NCBI RefSeq assembly: GCF_004331675.1
Contig: NZ_SJSN01000005.1
Span: forward strand, 186,001-250,000
Length of the DNA stretch: 64,000 nt
From: Pedobacter frigidisoli
GTDB taxonomy: Bacteria > Bacteroidota > Bacteroidia > Sphingobacteriales > Sphingobacteriaceae
Direction of reading: 5' to 3'
Shown here: piece after piece, positions 46,693-55,641 of the stretch
How the letters are laid out: each line of letters opens with the position of its first letter
How positions within the stretch are numbered: the stretch's first letter is position 1
Position numbers and translations under genes: made by a program
Notes under the pieces: model-generated
What the model was told of the DNA's origin: nothing
What the model saw: the letters and a program-made list of their open reading frames with translations, nothing else
The model's database searches: none

Positions 46693-46995
46693 ATGGATCA
46701 AGTAGAAGTTTTTAAAGCCTTATCAAACAAAACCCGTTTACAAATTTTAAACTGGCTTAAAACACCAGCAGAAAGTTTTCCTGATCAGCAAAATGCCGAT
46801 TTCGAAAACGTTGGTGTTTGTGTGGGGCAAATTCAAATGAAAGCTGGCTTATCTCAAAGTACCATTTCCGAATACCTTTCTATTTTACAGCGTGCCGATC
46901 TGGTTTCTGCAACCCGTGTTGGGCAATGGACCTACTATAAACGCAATAAGGAAGGCGTAGAAAAATTAAGCAAAATCATCAATTCCGAATTATAA
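46693..46995 (+). CDS. ArsR family transcriptional regulator
   Basis: 100 aa from ATG 46693, 4 nt after the -7 box, so leaderless or nearly so. Winged helix: VFKALSNKTRLQILNWL, the recognition helix AGLSQSTISEYLSILQRADL and the wing VGQWTYYKRN. The classic CxC metal site is absent; one Cys (GVCVG) is present. It ends 13 bp before the Old Yellow Enzyme gene and probably regulates it. The effector is unknown. Confidence 0.9.
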   Translation: MDQVEVFKALSNKTRLQILNWLKTPAESFPDQQNADFENVGVCVGQIQMKAGLSQSTISEYLSILQRADLVSATRVGQWTYYKRNKEGVEKLSKIINSEL

Positions 46996-47008
46996 ATTTA
47001 AAATTAAA

Positions 47009-48109
47009 ATGAATACAGATAGTTTATTTAGGCCATTTAGCCTTAAAACATTAAATATTAAAAATAGAATTGTAATGGCTCCAATGACCAGGTCGTTTTC
47101 TCCAAACGGAGTTCCGACTGATGCTGTTGCAGAATATTACGCAAAAAGAGCAGCTGGAGATGTTGGCTTAATTTTGTCAGAAGGTACCGTAATAAATCGC
47201 CAATCTTCCTCTGCTGATCCGAACATTCCTCATTTTTATGGTGATGCGGCATTGGCTGGTTGGCAAGAAGTTATTAACGATGTTCATACAGCTGGTGGCC
47301 AAATGGGCCCGCAAATATGGCACCAGGGAATATCTGCAAACCATGCTTCGGGCTGGTTGCCAAGTGCGCCTTTCGAGGGTCCATCTAGTTTTAATAGTCC
47401 GGGTTTTGAGAATGGTATTGCCATGACAGATGCTGCAATTGCAGATACAATCGCTGCTTTTGGTCAGGCTGCGGCTGATGCTAAAGCTTTAGGCTTTGAC
47501 ACCTTGGAAATTCACGGTGCACACCAATACTTAATTGATCAATTCTTCTGGGATGCAACCAATAATCGCACAGATATTTACGGCGGTAAAACATTGGCCG
47601 AACGCACCCGTTTTGCTGTGGAGGTAATTAAGGAAGTGCGTAAACGCGTAGGTGAAGATTTTGCTTTAATCATTCGTTTATCGCAATTCAAACCTGCAGC
47701 TTATGATTTTAAATTGGCAAAAAATGAAAATGAGATGGAGCAATGGTTAACGCCATTAGCTGATGCTGGAATTGATATTTTCCACTGTTCGCAACGTCGT
47801 TTCTGGGAACCAGAATTTGAGGGTTCTGATTTAAACTTTGCGGGTTGGGCTAAAAAAATAACAGGAAAAGCAACAATCTCTGTTGGTTCAGTAGGATTAG
47901 ATGGCGATTTTTTTGGCGCTTTTGCTGGTCAAAGCTCTGAGCCAAGCTCTCTTGATGAATTGGTACGCAGAATGGATCGTGGAGATTTTGATCTGGTAGC
48001 CGTTGGTCGCCCACTTTTATCTGATCCAAACTGGGTTGAAAAAATTAAAAACAACCGCATGGGCGAATTAAAGGGTTTTAGTAAGGAAGCTTTGGCCGAA
48101 TTAGTATAA
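47009..48109 (+). CDS. Alkene reductase, Old Yellow Enzyme family
   Basis: 366 aa FMN enzyme reducing activated alkenes with NAD(P)H. Begins LFRPFSLKTLNIKNRIVMAPMTR, with the substrate-site residues in HGAHQYLIDQFFWDATNNR (the classic pair is His/Asn; here the second residue is not obvious) and FMN-binding VGRPLLSDP near the C-terminus. It is co-transcribed with the ArsR regulator. A role in detoxifying electrophiles or quinones is likely, shared with other OYE genes, but the natural substrate is unknown. Confidence 0.93.
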   Translation: MNTDSLFRPFSLKTLNIKNRIVMAPMTRSFSPNGVPTDAVAEYYAKRAAGDVGLILSEGTVINRQSSSADPNIPHFYGDAALAGWQEVINDVHTAGGQMGPQIWHQGISANHASGWLPSAPFEGPSSFNSPGFENGIAMTDAAIADTIAAFGQAAADAKALGFDTLEIHGAHQYLIDQFFWDATNNRTDIYGGKTLAERTRFAVEVIKEVRKRVGEDFALIIRLSQFKPAAYDFKLAKNENEMEQWLTPLADAGIDIFHCSQRRFWEPEFEGSDLNFAGWAKKITGKATISVGSVGLDGDFFGAFAGQSSEPSSLDELVRRMDRGDFDLVAVGRPLLSDPNWVEKIKNNRMGELKGFSKEALAELV

Positions 48110-48130
48110 TTTTTTTTCTTTTTATAGTTT

Positions 48131-48162
48131 AAAAGCATCTCAGCAATGGGATGCTTTTTTTT
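48131..48162 (+). terminator. Terminator of the ArsR-OYE operon
   Basis: AAAGCATC and GATGCTTT pair around a 10-nt loop, then nine T residues. Confidence 0.85.
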
Positions 48163-48190
48163 TAATATTATGAAATTAGCAAGGATTTTC

Positions 48191-48242
48191 CTAATTATAA
48201 AGATCCTGAATCAAGTTCAGGAGGACGACCGTTTATAATTAG
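48191..48242. repeat. Nested inverted-repeat element
   Basis: Perfect 11-bp arms CTAATTATAAA and TTTATAATTAG enclose GATCCTGAATCAAGTTCAGG..., which itself pairs CCTGAA with TTCAGG. Related cores lie near 36670, 49297 and 49350, so it is a dispersed element. Confidence 0.55.
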
Positions 48243-48380
48243 CCAAAAAAAACGCGAGACTAGACTCTTTACCCAAGAATAATAGTCAATAAGGGGCAAT
48301 CAAAATAATCTCGCATCTGCGGCAACCCATTTTTGCCAAGGATTTTCCTTAAATTGACCTCATCAAAAAAACATCATCTC

Positions 48381-49271
48381 ATGTCGAACATTTCACTCAT
48401 TATAGAAGAACGCCCCGCAAACATTGGTAATTTTATGGTAGGCAGGTTGCTGCCTTTTAGAGACAAACGGATGGTTGGTCCATTTGCTTTTATCGATCAC
48501 ATGGGGCCAGCGGCGATGAGCGATCATGAGAATTTGGACGTCCCTCCTCACCCGCACATTGGATTATCTACCTTGACATTTCTATTCGAGGGAGAAATTG
48601 AACACAAGGATAGCCTTGGCAATGATGTAATTATTAAACCTGGGCAAGTAAATTGGATGACATCTGGAAGTGGCATCGCTCACTCAGAAAGAACTCCAGA
48701 ATATCTTCGCCATACCGATAAAATGCTGCATGGTTTGCAGATTTGGGTGGCCTTACCAAAAGCATTGGAACAAATGGAGCCTGAGTTTTTTCATGTAGAT
48801 GATGCAGAAATACCAAGTTGGGAACAAAACAACGTAAATATTAAATTAATTGCTGGCGAAGCCTTTGGAAAAAAATCTCCTGTTCCTGTTTATTGCCCAC
48901 TCTATTTTATTGAGATAAAAAGTACGACAAGGCAAAAGTTAAAGATTGGAGATAATTTATTTGGAGAAAGTGCATTATACATTTTGGAAGGCGGAATAGA
49001 AAGTGATGGACACTTGTTTGAGCCCCGACTAATCTTAATCGCTAACGACGCCAAACTTTGCGAGTTTACGATGTTGGAAAATACCACCGTTTATATTTTC
49101 GGAGGCAACCCTTTTCCCGAGGAAAGGTTTATTTACTGGAATTTTGTAGCCTCGGATAAAGAATTGATTGAAAAAGCAAAACAGAATTGGTTAGATCGAA
49201 AGTTTAAGCCTGTTCCCGGAGAAACTGAGTTTGTTCCATTGCCAAATCAAAATCCTTATCAGAAGAAATAA
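48381..49271 (+). CDS. Pirin family protein
   Basis: 296 aa from the ATG at 48381 (a longer frame to 48333 lacks similarity). The N-terminal cupin has the pirin metal-site pattern PHPHIGLST with later HSERTP, and the second cupin follows (about 190-280). Pirins can act as quercetinases or regulators; which applies here is unknown. It is monocistronic, with 110 bp of repeat-rich sequence on its upstream side. Confidence 0.92.
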   Translation: MSNISLIIEERPANIGNFMVGRLLPFRDKRMVGPFAFIDHMGPAAMSDHENLDVPPHPHIGLSTLTFLFEGEIEHKDSLGNDVIIKPGQVNWMTSGSGIAHSERTPEYLRHTDKMLHGLQIWVALPKALEQMEPEFFHVDDAEIPSWEQNNVNIKLIAGEAFGKKSPVPVYCPLYFIEIKSTTRQKLKIGDNLFGESALYILEGGIESDGHLFEPRLILIANDAKLCEFTMLENTTVYIFGGNPFPEERFIYWNFVASDKELIEKAKQNWLDRKFKPVPGETEFVPLPNQNPYQKK

Positions 49272-49289
49272 AACAAATGAGCTGTAATT

Positions 49290-49451
49290 AGTTTGTCTTG
49301 CTGAACTTGATTCAGCATCTTTCCTTTTAAGCATTTCTATCATTAGGATCCTGAATCAAGTTCCGCTCATAGTAAACTGCCTATAAATGAAATTTGCCGC
49401 CATGTCGTTATCCTAAAAATCGTTCTAAATTCAGTTTCGTGAGGACACGAA
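49290..49451. repeat. Cluster of dispersed repeat copies
   Basis: Between pirin and the next gene: a minus-oriented CTGAACTTGATTCAG copy near 49304, a plus copy GATCCTGAATCAAGTTC near 49349, and TTCGTG-AGGA-CACGAA at 49436-49451, which also occurs at 61033-61048. They are non-coding and resemble REP-like elements. Confidence 0.55.
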
Positions 49452-49465
49452 CCGAGGCATAAGCA

Positions 49466-50641
49466 TTACCTCTTAAACAAATCCATATTTACAGAAATGG
49501 CTATACCTGTAGATGATAGTTTAGAATTGCCATAACCAATGTTAGTTAACGGGATTTTCATAAATGGCCTAGCGCTTATACTTAATTTGTTATTTATTTT
49601 TCGTTGAAACTCAATGCCAATATTCGCAATGCCCAAAATGTGCTGATTTTGGTTTTTAACCTCATAAGAATCTCGTCCAGCGCCATAAGAACTAGCATAA
49701 GAATAATAATAATCCTCTTTCAACATTAAATAAGTAGATAAACCGGTGCTTAACGTAATTGAATTTCGATTGCTTTTTAAAATGTTATAATTGACATTTA
49801 AAGGGATATCCAAAACATCGCAATTTGCATGGATATTCGTAGGTATTGTCTTAAAAAAATAACTGGAATTGGGATTGTACAAACTAAAATCTGCATCGTA
49901 TATTTTTTTTGCATAAGCAGCTCCAGTAGAAATGCTCAGTTTTTTGGTTAAGAAAATTGTAGCCTCAATACCTAAACCTCCACTTAAGCTACTTCTTCCC
50001 GATTTTTGTACGCTTGTTAAATCTGGGGCGGCAGATAAACTTAAAACTATTCGTGGTTTGGATTTGATTACTGCAATCGCGTTTTTATCAATTTTTGGAA
50101 GTGTTAAATCCTTTACTGCGTTATTGTTTTTGTATTCCGCAGCATGGTATCTTAACGCTGAAATTGTTTTTGGTGGATTCAAATTGGCCAACATATTGGA
50201 ATTTACTGAATCAAGAGTTGATGTTGAAGAAGTTTCCTTTACCGAACCTATTTTTAAATATTCATTCTGGTTGGGCAAATTATCGTTAGGGTAAACATTT
50301 TCTATCGCTTGCGGATTAGTTGCTACCAACGGTGATTGATTTGATAATTGAGTATTGGCATCTAATTTTTTCTTTCCTTCACCAGCCTTATTTCCTTTTG
50401 TTTTATTAACGATTACAGTATTTTTTGATTCATTTGAACCTGGCTTAACCCATAAAAAAACGATTAACAACATTGCAGCAATGCCTGCTATGGCACTAAG
50501 CCAAATCAAAGGCACAATCCTCCTCTTCACTTTTGGATACATTTTATCCTCCAGATTTTCCCAATCTAAATCGTTAAAAGGAATGTCTGGATTATCCAAA
50601 CCATCCTTAAAAAATTTATCAATATCTTTTCCCTCTTTCAT
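49466..50641 (-). CDS. Membrane protein with N-terminal anchor and outer-membrane-barrel-like domain
   Basis: 391 aa. A cytoplasmic N-terminal 40 residues and a membrane helix (about 43-65, IWLSAIAGIAAMLLIVFLWV) precede a Asn/Lys-rich linker. The C-terminal about 190 residues have alternating beta strands (IVLSLSAAPDL, GLGIEATIFL, LSISTGAAYAKK ... IAISVNMDLF) as in PorT-like outer-membrane barrels. Its start overlaps the ECF sigma stop by 4 bp, so it may be an anti-sigma-like partner. The mix of inner-membrane anchor and barrel-like strands is unusual. Confidence 0.8.
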   Translation of the reverse strand: MKEGKDIDKFFKDGLDNPDIPFNDLDWENLEDKMYPKVKRRIVPLIWLSAIAGIAAMLLIVFLWVKPGSNESKNTVIVNKTKGNKAGEGKKKLDANTQLSNQSPLVATNPQAIENVYPNDNLPNQNEYLKIGSVKETSSTSTLDSVNSNMLANLNPPKTISALRYHAAEYKNNNAVKDLTLPKIDKNAIAVIKSKPRIVLSLSAAPDLTSVQKSGRSSLSGGLGIEATIFLTKKLSISTGAAYAKKIYDADFSLYNPNSSYFFKTIPTNIHANCDVLDIPLNVNYNILKSNRNSITLSTGLSTYLMLKEDYYYSYASSYGAGRDSYEVKNQNQHILGIANIGIEFQRKINNKLSISARPFMKIPLTNIGYGNSKLSSTGIAISVNMDLFKR

Positions 50642-51261
50642 TGCAAATTTGTGTTTAACCTAACCTGTAAAAGATTTCGATCAACCGTAGAACTTCTAAT
50701 TTCATAGGTTTTAAAATCAGTTACCTTTAACATTTCCTGTAATTTTTGTCTTGCTTTAAATAGGTTAGATTTTGATGTTCCGATGGATATTTTTAGGGTT
50801 TCACTAATTTCTTCATGAGTATATCCATCAATGGCATAAAGGTTAAAAACTGTACGGTAAGCAGGGCTTAGTTTCTGAACAAGTGCTAATAAATCATTGT
50901 ATGCCAGCTTATCGTAAACCGAACTCACTTGACTGATATTTTCATGATCTTCCAAATCGACATGATCGGCAAATTTTAGGTTGGCACGATAATAATCAAT
51001 AGCAGTGTTGGTAATAATCCGGCCAAGCCAAGGCATAAAAGCTTTAGCAGGTTCATATTTAGAAATATTTTTAAAAGCCTTAAAAAATCCATCGTTCAAT
51101 ATCCCAGCAGCATCCAATCTGTCGTTTGCATAACGTAAACAAATGCCCATAGCAAAGCTGTAGAAATGTTTGTATAGCGCTTTTTGGCTATCTCTTTCAT
51201 TTCTAACGCAGCCCTGAATGTGCTTTTGTATAATATGTTCACTATCGCGATTAGCGGTCAC
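50638..51261 (-). CDS. ECF RNA polymerase sigma-70 factor
   Basis: 207 aa from a GTG at 51261, which is preceded by AAGGAG at the proper distance; the longer frame to 51276 begins TTG. Region 2 (AMGICLRYANDRLDAAGILNDGF) and region 4 (AYRTVFNLYAIDGYTHEEISETLKISIGTSKSNLF) are clear. The gene pair with the barrel-like membrane protein (4-bp overlap) is a frequent Bacteroidota unit. Its signal is unknown. Not linked to a SusC gene, unlike the sigma at 45940. Confidence 0.9.
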   Translation of the reverse strand: MTANRDSEHIIQKHIQGCVRNERDSQKALYKHFYSFAMGICLRYANDRLDAAGILNDGFFKAFKNISKYEPAKAFMPWLGRIITNTAIDYYRANLKFADHVDLEDHENISQVSSVYDKLAYNDLLALVQKLSPAYRTVFNLYAIDGYTHEEISETLKISIGTSKSNLFKARQKLQEMLKVTDFKTYEIRSSTVDRNLLQVRLNTNLQ

Positions 51262-51432
51262 AGATTCTCCTTTCAAAACACATTACGTTGAAGATTTACT
51301 AAAGGTTGCTAGCAATAAAAATATTTGTTCAATCAGATATCTTTAAAATTTAAACACTAAGCAACCATTTACAACTTCGAGGCGTAATGTAAGCATAGTC
51401 GCTTATTACAATTTAAACTAAAACAAAATCTT

Positions 51433-52278
51433 ATGCTAATCTACTTAAAAAGACATCTAATTGCTATAACCTGTGTAGCATTGATATTTGCAGTTTCTTG
51501 CAAAAAAAACTCAACAGATCCTGCTATTGACAAAAAAGGAATTCAGCTGGCTGCTGATGCAAAATTTGGAGCCGTATTAACCGATAAGGATGGAAAATCC
51601 TTATATATGTTCGCCTCTGATGTTGCTGGAACGGCAAATTGTACGGGCGGATGCGAAACCGTTTGGCCTTTATATTATTCGGCAGATGCCAGTTCGGACT
51701 TAAACCTTGATAAAACAATGGTTGGAGAAATTATTAGGCCTGATGGCCGAAAACAAAGCACCTACAAAGGCTATCCGTTATATTATTATGCAAGTGATGC
51801 TGTGATCGGAGACATTAAGGGAGATGGTGTAGGCGGCATTTGGTTTGTGGCAAAGCCAGATTATTCCCTAATGATCGCCAATGCACAATTGCTTGGCTTA
51901 AATGGCAAACAATATACAAGTGCCTACATTGAGGGAACAGGAAACACCAAATATTTTACCGATGCAATGGGAAGAACGGTTTACGCATTTTCTCGTGACA
52001 AAAATAACAAGAACACCTTTACCGCTGCAGATTTAAGCAACAATGCCATCTGGCCTGTGTATGAAATGGAGCTTAAAAGTCTACCATCAGTAATAACAAA
52101 AGATCTAATAACTGTGATTGATGTTTTCGGAAAGAAACAGTTAACCTATAAAGGATGGCCTTTATACTATTTTAGTCAAGATACCAAAAGAGGTGAAAAC
52201 AAAGGGGTAAGTGTTGGTCCAGCGCCAGGCTTTTGGCCAATATTAAACACAACTTCGTTGGTTGCTCCAAATTTATAA
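51433..52278 (+). CDS. Lipoprotein with secreted-repeat domains (COG4315 type)
   Basis: 281 aa lipoprotein (Cys23 in AVSCKK). The exported part contains repeats of the 'secreted repeat of unknown function' family: GAVLTDKDGKSLYMF, TYKGYPLYYYASD, RTVYAFSRD and TYKGWPLYYFSQD, with ANCTGGCETVWP between. These repeats are found in membrane or electron-transfer-associated lipoproteins. It is divergent from the ECF sigma, so it could be a target of it. Function unknown. Confidence 0.85.
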   Translation: MLIYLKRHLIAITCVALIFAVSCKKNSTDPAIDKKGIQLAADAKFGAVLTDKDGKSLYMFASDVAGTANCTGGCETVWPLYYSADASSDLNLDKTMVGEIIRPDGRKQSTYKGYPLYYYASDAVIGDIKGDGVGGIWFVAKPDYSLMIANAQLLGLNGKQYTSAYIEGTGNTKYFTDAMGRTVYAFSRDKNNKNTFTAADLSNNAIWPVYEMELKSLPSVITKDLITVIDVFGKKQLTYKGWPLYYFSQDTKRGENKGVSVGPAPGFWPILNTTSLVAPNL

Positions 52279-52302
52279 TCATATGGGTTAGGCGGGTTAG
52301 AG

Positions 52303-52336
52303 AAGTCGGTTGGTTTGGGCCAACCAGCTTTTTTAT
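52303..52336 (+). terminator. Terminator of the secreted-repeat lipoprotein gene
   Basis: GGTTGG and CCAACC pair around TTTGGG, followed by AGCTTTTTT. It may also end the convergent HIT gene. Confidence 0.65.
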
Positions 52337-52734
52337 TCTGCAAGCAAAGCCAGCTTAATTTTTTCTGCAGCTTCTGTTAATTCTGCATCTGTTGGCTTCA
52401 GTTTTTCCTTACTAAAATTCATATCACTTACATTATTCATAGGTATTAAATGAATATGGGCATGAGGAACTTCTAATCCGATTACGGAAACACCAACTTT
52501 TTTACATGGAAAAGCAGCCTTAACACCTTTCGATACAATTTTCGCGAACATCCATAAACCAACATAAAGATCTTCATCCATATCGAAAATGTAATCAACT
52601 TCGATTTTGGGAATCACCAAAACATGGCCAGCAGTTAATGGCTGAACATCTAAAAAAGCTAAATATTCTACAGTTTCTGCAACAACATGTGCGCTGATTT
52701 CTCCTGCAACAATTTTGGAAAAGATGGTAGCCAT
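52333..52734 (-). CDS. HIT family hydrolase
   Basis: 133 aa of the histidine triad superfamily, with IFSKIVAGEISAHVV at the start, GHVLVIPK, and the triad HAHIHLIPM near residue 91. Hint-type members cleave AMP from nucleoside phosphoramidates. It ends just before the terminator, and greA is 88 bp upstream on the same strand, so the two may be co-transcribed. Confidence 0.93.
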   Translation of the reverse strand: MATIFSKIVAGEISAHVVAETVEYLAFLDVQPLTAGHVLVIPKIEVDYIFDMDEDLYVGLWMFAKIVSKGVKAAFPCKKVGVSVIGLEVPHAHIHLIPMNNVSDMNFSKEKLKPTDAELTEAAEKIKLALLAE

Positions 52735-52821
52735 TTTTGAAATATTAAAAGGTGGAAAACGTAATATGGAAGATGTAGGATGGCCTCTAAACCTTAAGCC
52801 CTACACCTTTTATCCTAAGTC

Positions 52822-53295
52822 CTATCTAGAGATTTCGAGTACTTCGAATTGCATTTTACCTGCAGGCACTTCAATTTCGGCAAATTCACCAACAGATTTA
52901 CCTAGCAAACCTTGAGCAATTGGCGATTTTACAGAAATTTTTCCCGTTTTTAAATCGGCCTCAGTTTCTGCTACCAATTGATAAGTCATGGTGGCACCGT
53001 TTTTAACATTTTTTATTTTAACGATGGATAATGCCAATACTTTCGATAAATCCATTTTAGATTCATCAATTAAGCGGGCATTCGCCAAAGTATTTTTTAA
53101 TTTTGAGATTTTTGCCTCATGCAATCCCTGCGCCTCTTTTGCGGCATCATATTCTGCATTCTCCGATAAATCACCTTTATCTCTCGCCTCGGCAATTGCT
53201 TTAGATATTAGCTGACGGCCGGTTGTGGTTAGGTAATGAACTTCTGCTTTCAATTTATCTAACCCATCTTGTGTGTAATACGTTACCTCTGTCAT
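52822..53295 (-). CDS. greA: Transcription elongation factor GreA
   Basis: 157 aa, the standard length. The N-terminal coiled coil (TQDGLDKLKAEVHYLTT ... ARDKGDLSENAEYDAAKE) carries the catalytic Asp/Glu tip LSENAEYD, and the C-terminal FKBP-like domain has SPIAQGLLGKSVGEFAEIEVPAG. It rescues backtracked RNA polymerase. Its leader contains a terminator-like hairpin 40 nt before the start (53335-53368), which may control its own expression. Confidence 0.97.
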   Translation of the reverse strand: MTEVTYYTQDGLDKLKAEVHYLTTTGRQLISKAIAEARDKGDLSENAEYDAAKEAQGLHEAKISKLKNTLANARLIDESKMDLSKVLALSIVKIKNVKNGATMTYQLVAETEADLKTGKISVKSPIAQGLLGKSVGEFAEIEVPAGKMQFEVLEISR

Positions 53296-53592
53296 TGCTC
53301 TATTAATTATTATTCAAATGCTATAAAAAACAAACAAGACTACATAGTTGGTTTGCTACATAGTCTTGCTTCAATTATAACGAAGATAAATTGTGGAAAT
53401 TACAAAAGCAAATAAAAGATCAAGATTTACAGGATTTTTAGATTTTGAGATCAATCAGCCCTTAATCACCACATTAATAAAACGTTCATTCCCTAATTCA
53501 ATCTTTCGCTTAAAACTCAAAAGTAACATTCAACCCGATACTCATTCAAAATTCATCCAATTGTGATATTTTAGTGCAAATTATTCAGAAAA
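53296..53592. other. Divergent control region of greA and the M1 peptidase
   Basis: 297 bp: greA promoter and leader terminator on the right part, and unstructured AT-rich sequence towards the M1 start. No reading frame with recognisable features. Confidence 0.5.
53335..53368 (-). terminator. Terminator-like hairpin in the greA leader
   Basis: On the minus strand CAAGACTA pairs with TAGTCTTG around an 18-nt loop and is followed by TTTGTTTTTT, a good U tract, about 40 nt upstream of the greA start. A likely promoter, TTG (53409-53411) and TATCTTCG (53381-53388) with 20 bp between, would place the hairpin near the 5' end of the leader. Confidence 0.65.
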
Positions 53593-55473
53593 ATGAAAAA
53601 AATATTTTCACTGGCCCTGCTAATTGGCTTGGGCAGTTATTCGCTTTCGGCGCAAGAGTTGTATATGCCAAGAAATATTAAGGCCGCTTACGATAAGGGA
53701 ACACGATCTATTAGTGGCACACCCGGTCCTAATTACTGGCAAAACCACGGAAAATATAATATGGATATTAAAGTGGATGCTGAGACAAAAGTGGTAAGTG
53801 GACAAGAAGAAATTGTTTATAGCAATAACAGTAGCGATACCTTAAAAACACTTGCCATACGCTTTGTTAATAATTTGCATAAGCCAACCTCACCAAGAGG
53901 AGGCGCTGTGAGCGAGGATTTCTTAAGTACAGGTTTAAACATCTCTGCCTTTTCTGTTGATGGAGAAACCTATCAAGTTGACAGCAAGAACTGGGGTACC
54001 GTTGGAAATGTGAGATTGAAAAAGCCATTAAATCCGAAATCAAAGATTACCGTTAAAATAGATTGGGATTACCCTTTATCAAAAGAAAGTGGAAGAGAGG
54101 GACAGATAGATCCAAACTCTTTCTTCGTGGCTTACAGCTATCCACGCATTTCGGTTTATGATGATTATAACGGTTGGGATAGAATTCCGCACACTGACAG
54201 GGCCGAGTTTTACAACGATTTTAACGATTATGTTTTCTCCGTTAAGGCGCCAAAAAATTATGTAGTTTATGCCACAGGTGATTTCTTAAATCCCGACGAA
54301 GTTCTACAGCCAGAAATTTCTGCTCGCTTAAAGAAATCTTACAATACGGATGAGGTTGTTCACATTGCAACAGAACAAGAATTAAAAGATGGAAAAGTAA
54401 CTACCCAAAAAGATTGGAATACTTGGAAGTTTAAGGTAGATCACATTACTGATGTTACTTTCGCCTTGAGTAATCATTACATTTGGGATGGTGGAAGTGT
54501 AGTTGTAGATCCAAAGACTGGCCGTAGAGCAAGCGCACAAGCAGCTTATAATCCCACAACTGGAAAAGATTTCATCAATTCCGTTAAATACAACGTAAAT
54601 GCTTTGGCGTGGTTTTCGAACAATTGGCCAGGTATTCCCTATCCTTTTGTAAAAACAATTGCTTTTCAGGGTTTTGCAGATATGGAATACCCAATGATGG
54701 TAAACGACTCCAATTTCGGCGATCCTGTGTTTGCACAGTTGGTGCAAGATCATGAGGTTGCACATACTTATTTCCCTTTTTATATGGGTATAAACGAAAC
54801 CCGTTACGCTTATATGGATGAGGGTTGGGCAACTACTTTTGAGTACTTAATTGGCATTGCCGAGCACGGCAAAGAGGCTGCAGATGATTTCTACAAAAAG
54901 TTTAGGGTTGATAAGTACATCAATGATAAATCCGCAGAAGAAGATCAACCAGTGATTTCTATGTCAGATCAGGTTTCTGGAGCTGGCTATGGAAACAACT
55001 CTTATGGAAAGGCATCTCTTTCTTACTTAGCATTAAAGGATATGCTTGGCGATGCGCTTTTCAAAATGGCATTGCACAACTATATGAATACCTGGAATGG
55101 CAAACACCCAATTCCCTGGGATTATTTTAACTCGATGAATACAGGTGCGGGACAAAACTTAAACTGGTTTTTCCAGAATTGGTTCTTCACTAATAACTAC
55201 TTGGATTTAGCCATAAGCAAACCTCAAATTTCATCAGGAAAAGCAACTTTTGTAATTAAAAACATCGGAGGTTTTGCCATTCCTTTTGATATTTTGGTAA
55301 CAGATACAGATGGCAAAACGGAAACCATTCATAAAACACCTGCTGTTTGGAAAGTTAACCAGAAGGAAATAACGATGACGATTAACACCAATCGCAAAAT
55401 TAAATCAATTGCCTTGGATAATGGTATTTATGTAGATGCTACTCCAAAAGATAATGTTTATGAAGTAAAATAA
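53593..55473 (+). CDS. M1 family zinc metallopeptidase, secreted
   Basis: 626 aa with a signal peptide (1-20). The M1 zinc site is HEVAH (His387, Glu388, His391) followed 18 residues later by Glu410. The exopeptidase motif GxMEN is altered to GFADMEYP, and a Tyr-rich region follows. An N-terminal beta-saddle (40-250) precedes. It is likely an extracellular aminopeptidase-type protease of the Bacteroidota-specific subfamily. It starts ATG 53593 and is divergent from greA. Confidence 0.9.
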   Translation: MKKIFSLALLIGLGSYSLSAQELYMPRNIKAAYDKGTRSISGTPGPNYWQNHGKYNMDIKVDAETKVVSGQEEIVYSNNSSDTLKTLAIRFVNNLHKPTSPRGGAVSEDFLSTGLNISAFSVDGETYQVDSKNWGTVGNVRLKKPLNPKSKITVKIDWDYPLSKESGREGQIDPNSFFVAYSYPRISVYDDYNGWDRIPHTDRAEFYNDFNDYVFSVKAPKNYVVYATGDFLNPDEVLQPEISARLKKSYNTDEVVHIATEQELKDGKVTTQKDWNTWKFKVDHITDVTFALSNHYIWDGGSVVVDPKTGRRASAQAAYNPTTGKDFINSVKYNVNALAWFSNNWPGIPYPFVKTIAFQGFADMEYPMMVNDSNFGDPVFAQLVQDHEVAHTYFPFYMGINETRYAYMDEGWATTFEYLIGIAEHGKEAADDFYKKFRVDKYINDKSAEEDQPVISMSDQVSGAGYGNNSYGKASLSYLALKDMLGDALFKMALHNYMNTWNGKHPIPWDYFNSMNTGAGQNLNWFFQNWFFTNNYLDLAISKPQISSGKATFVIKNIGGFAIPFDILVTDTDGKTETIHKTPAVWKVNQKEITMTINTNRKIKSIALDNGIYVDATPKDNVYEVK

Positions 55474-55479
55474 TTCAGT

Positions 55480-55641
55480 TTTCAGTTGGCGGTTTTCAAT
55501 TTGCAAACCGCCAACTGAAACTGTCAACTGAAAATTACACAATTGTTTAACTGTTGAATTCAAGCCGCCAACTGAAAACTGTCAACTGTCCTTTTCCTTC
55601 AACTTTTTACTTCAAACTGCCAACTGAAAACTGCTAACTGT
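55480..55641. repeat. CAACTGAAAACTG repeat array
   Basis: An inverted repeat TTTCAGTTGGCGGTTT / AAACCGCCAACTGAAA (55480-55520) is followed by several further copies of (G)CCAACTGAAAACTG(TCAACTG). It runs from the M1 stop to the OsmC stop; the hairpin may end both transcripts. Confidence 0.65.
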
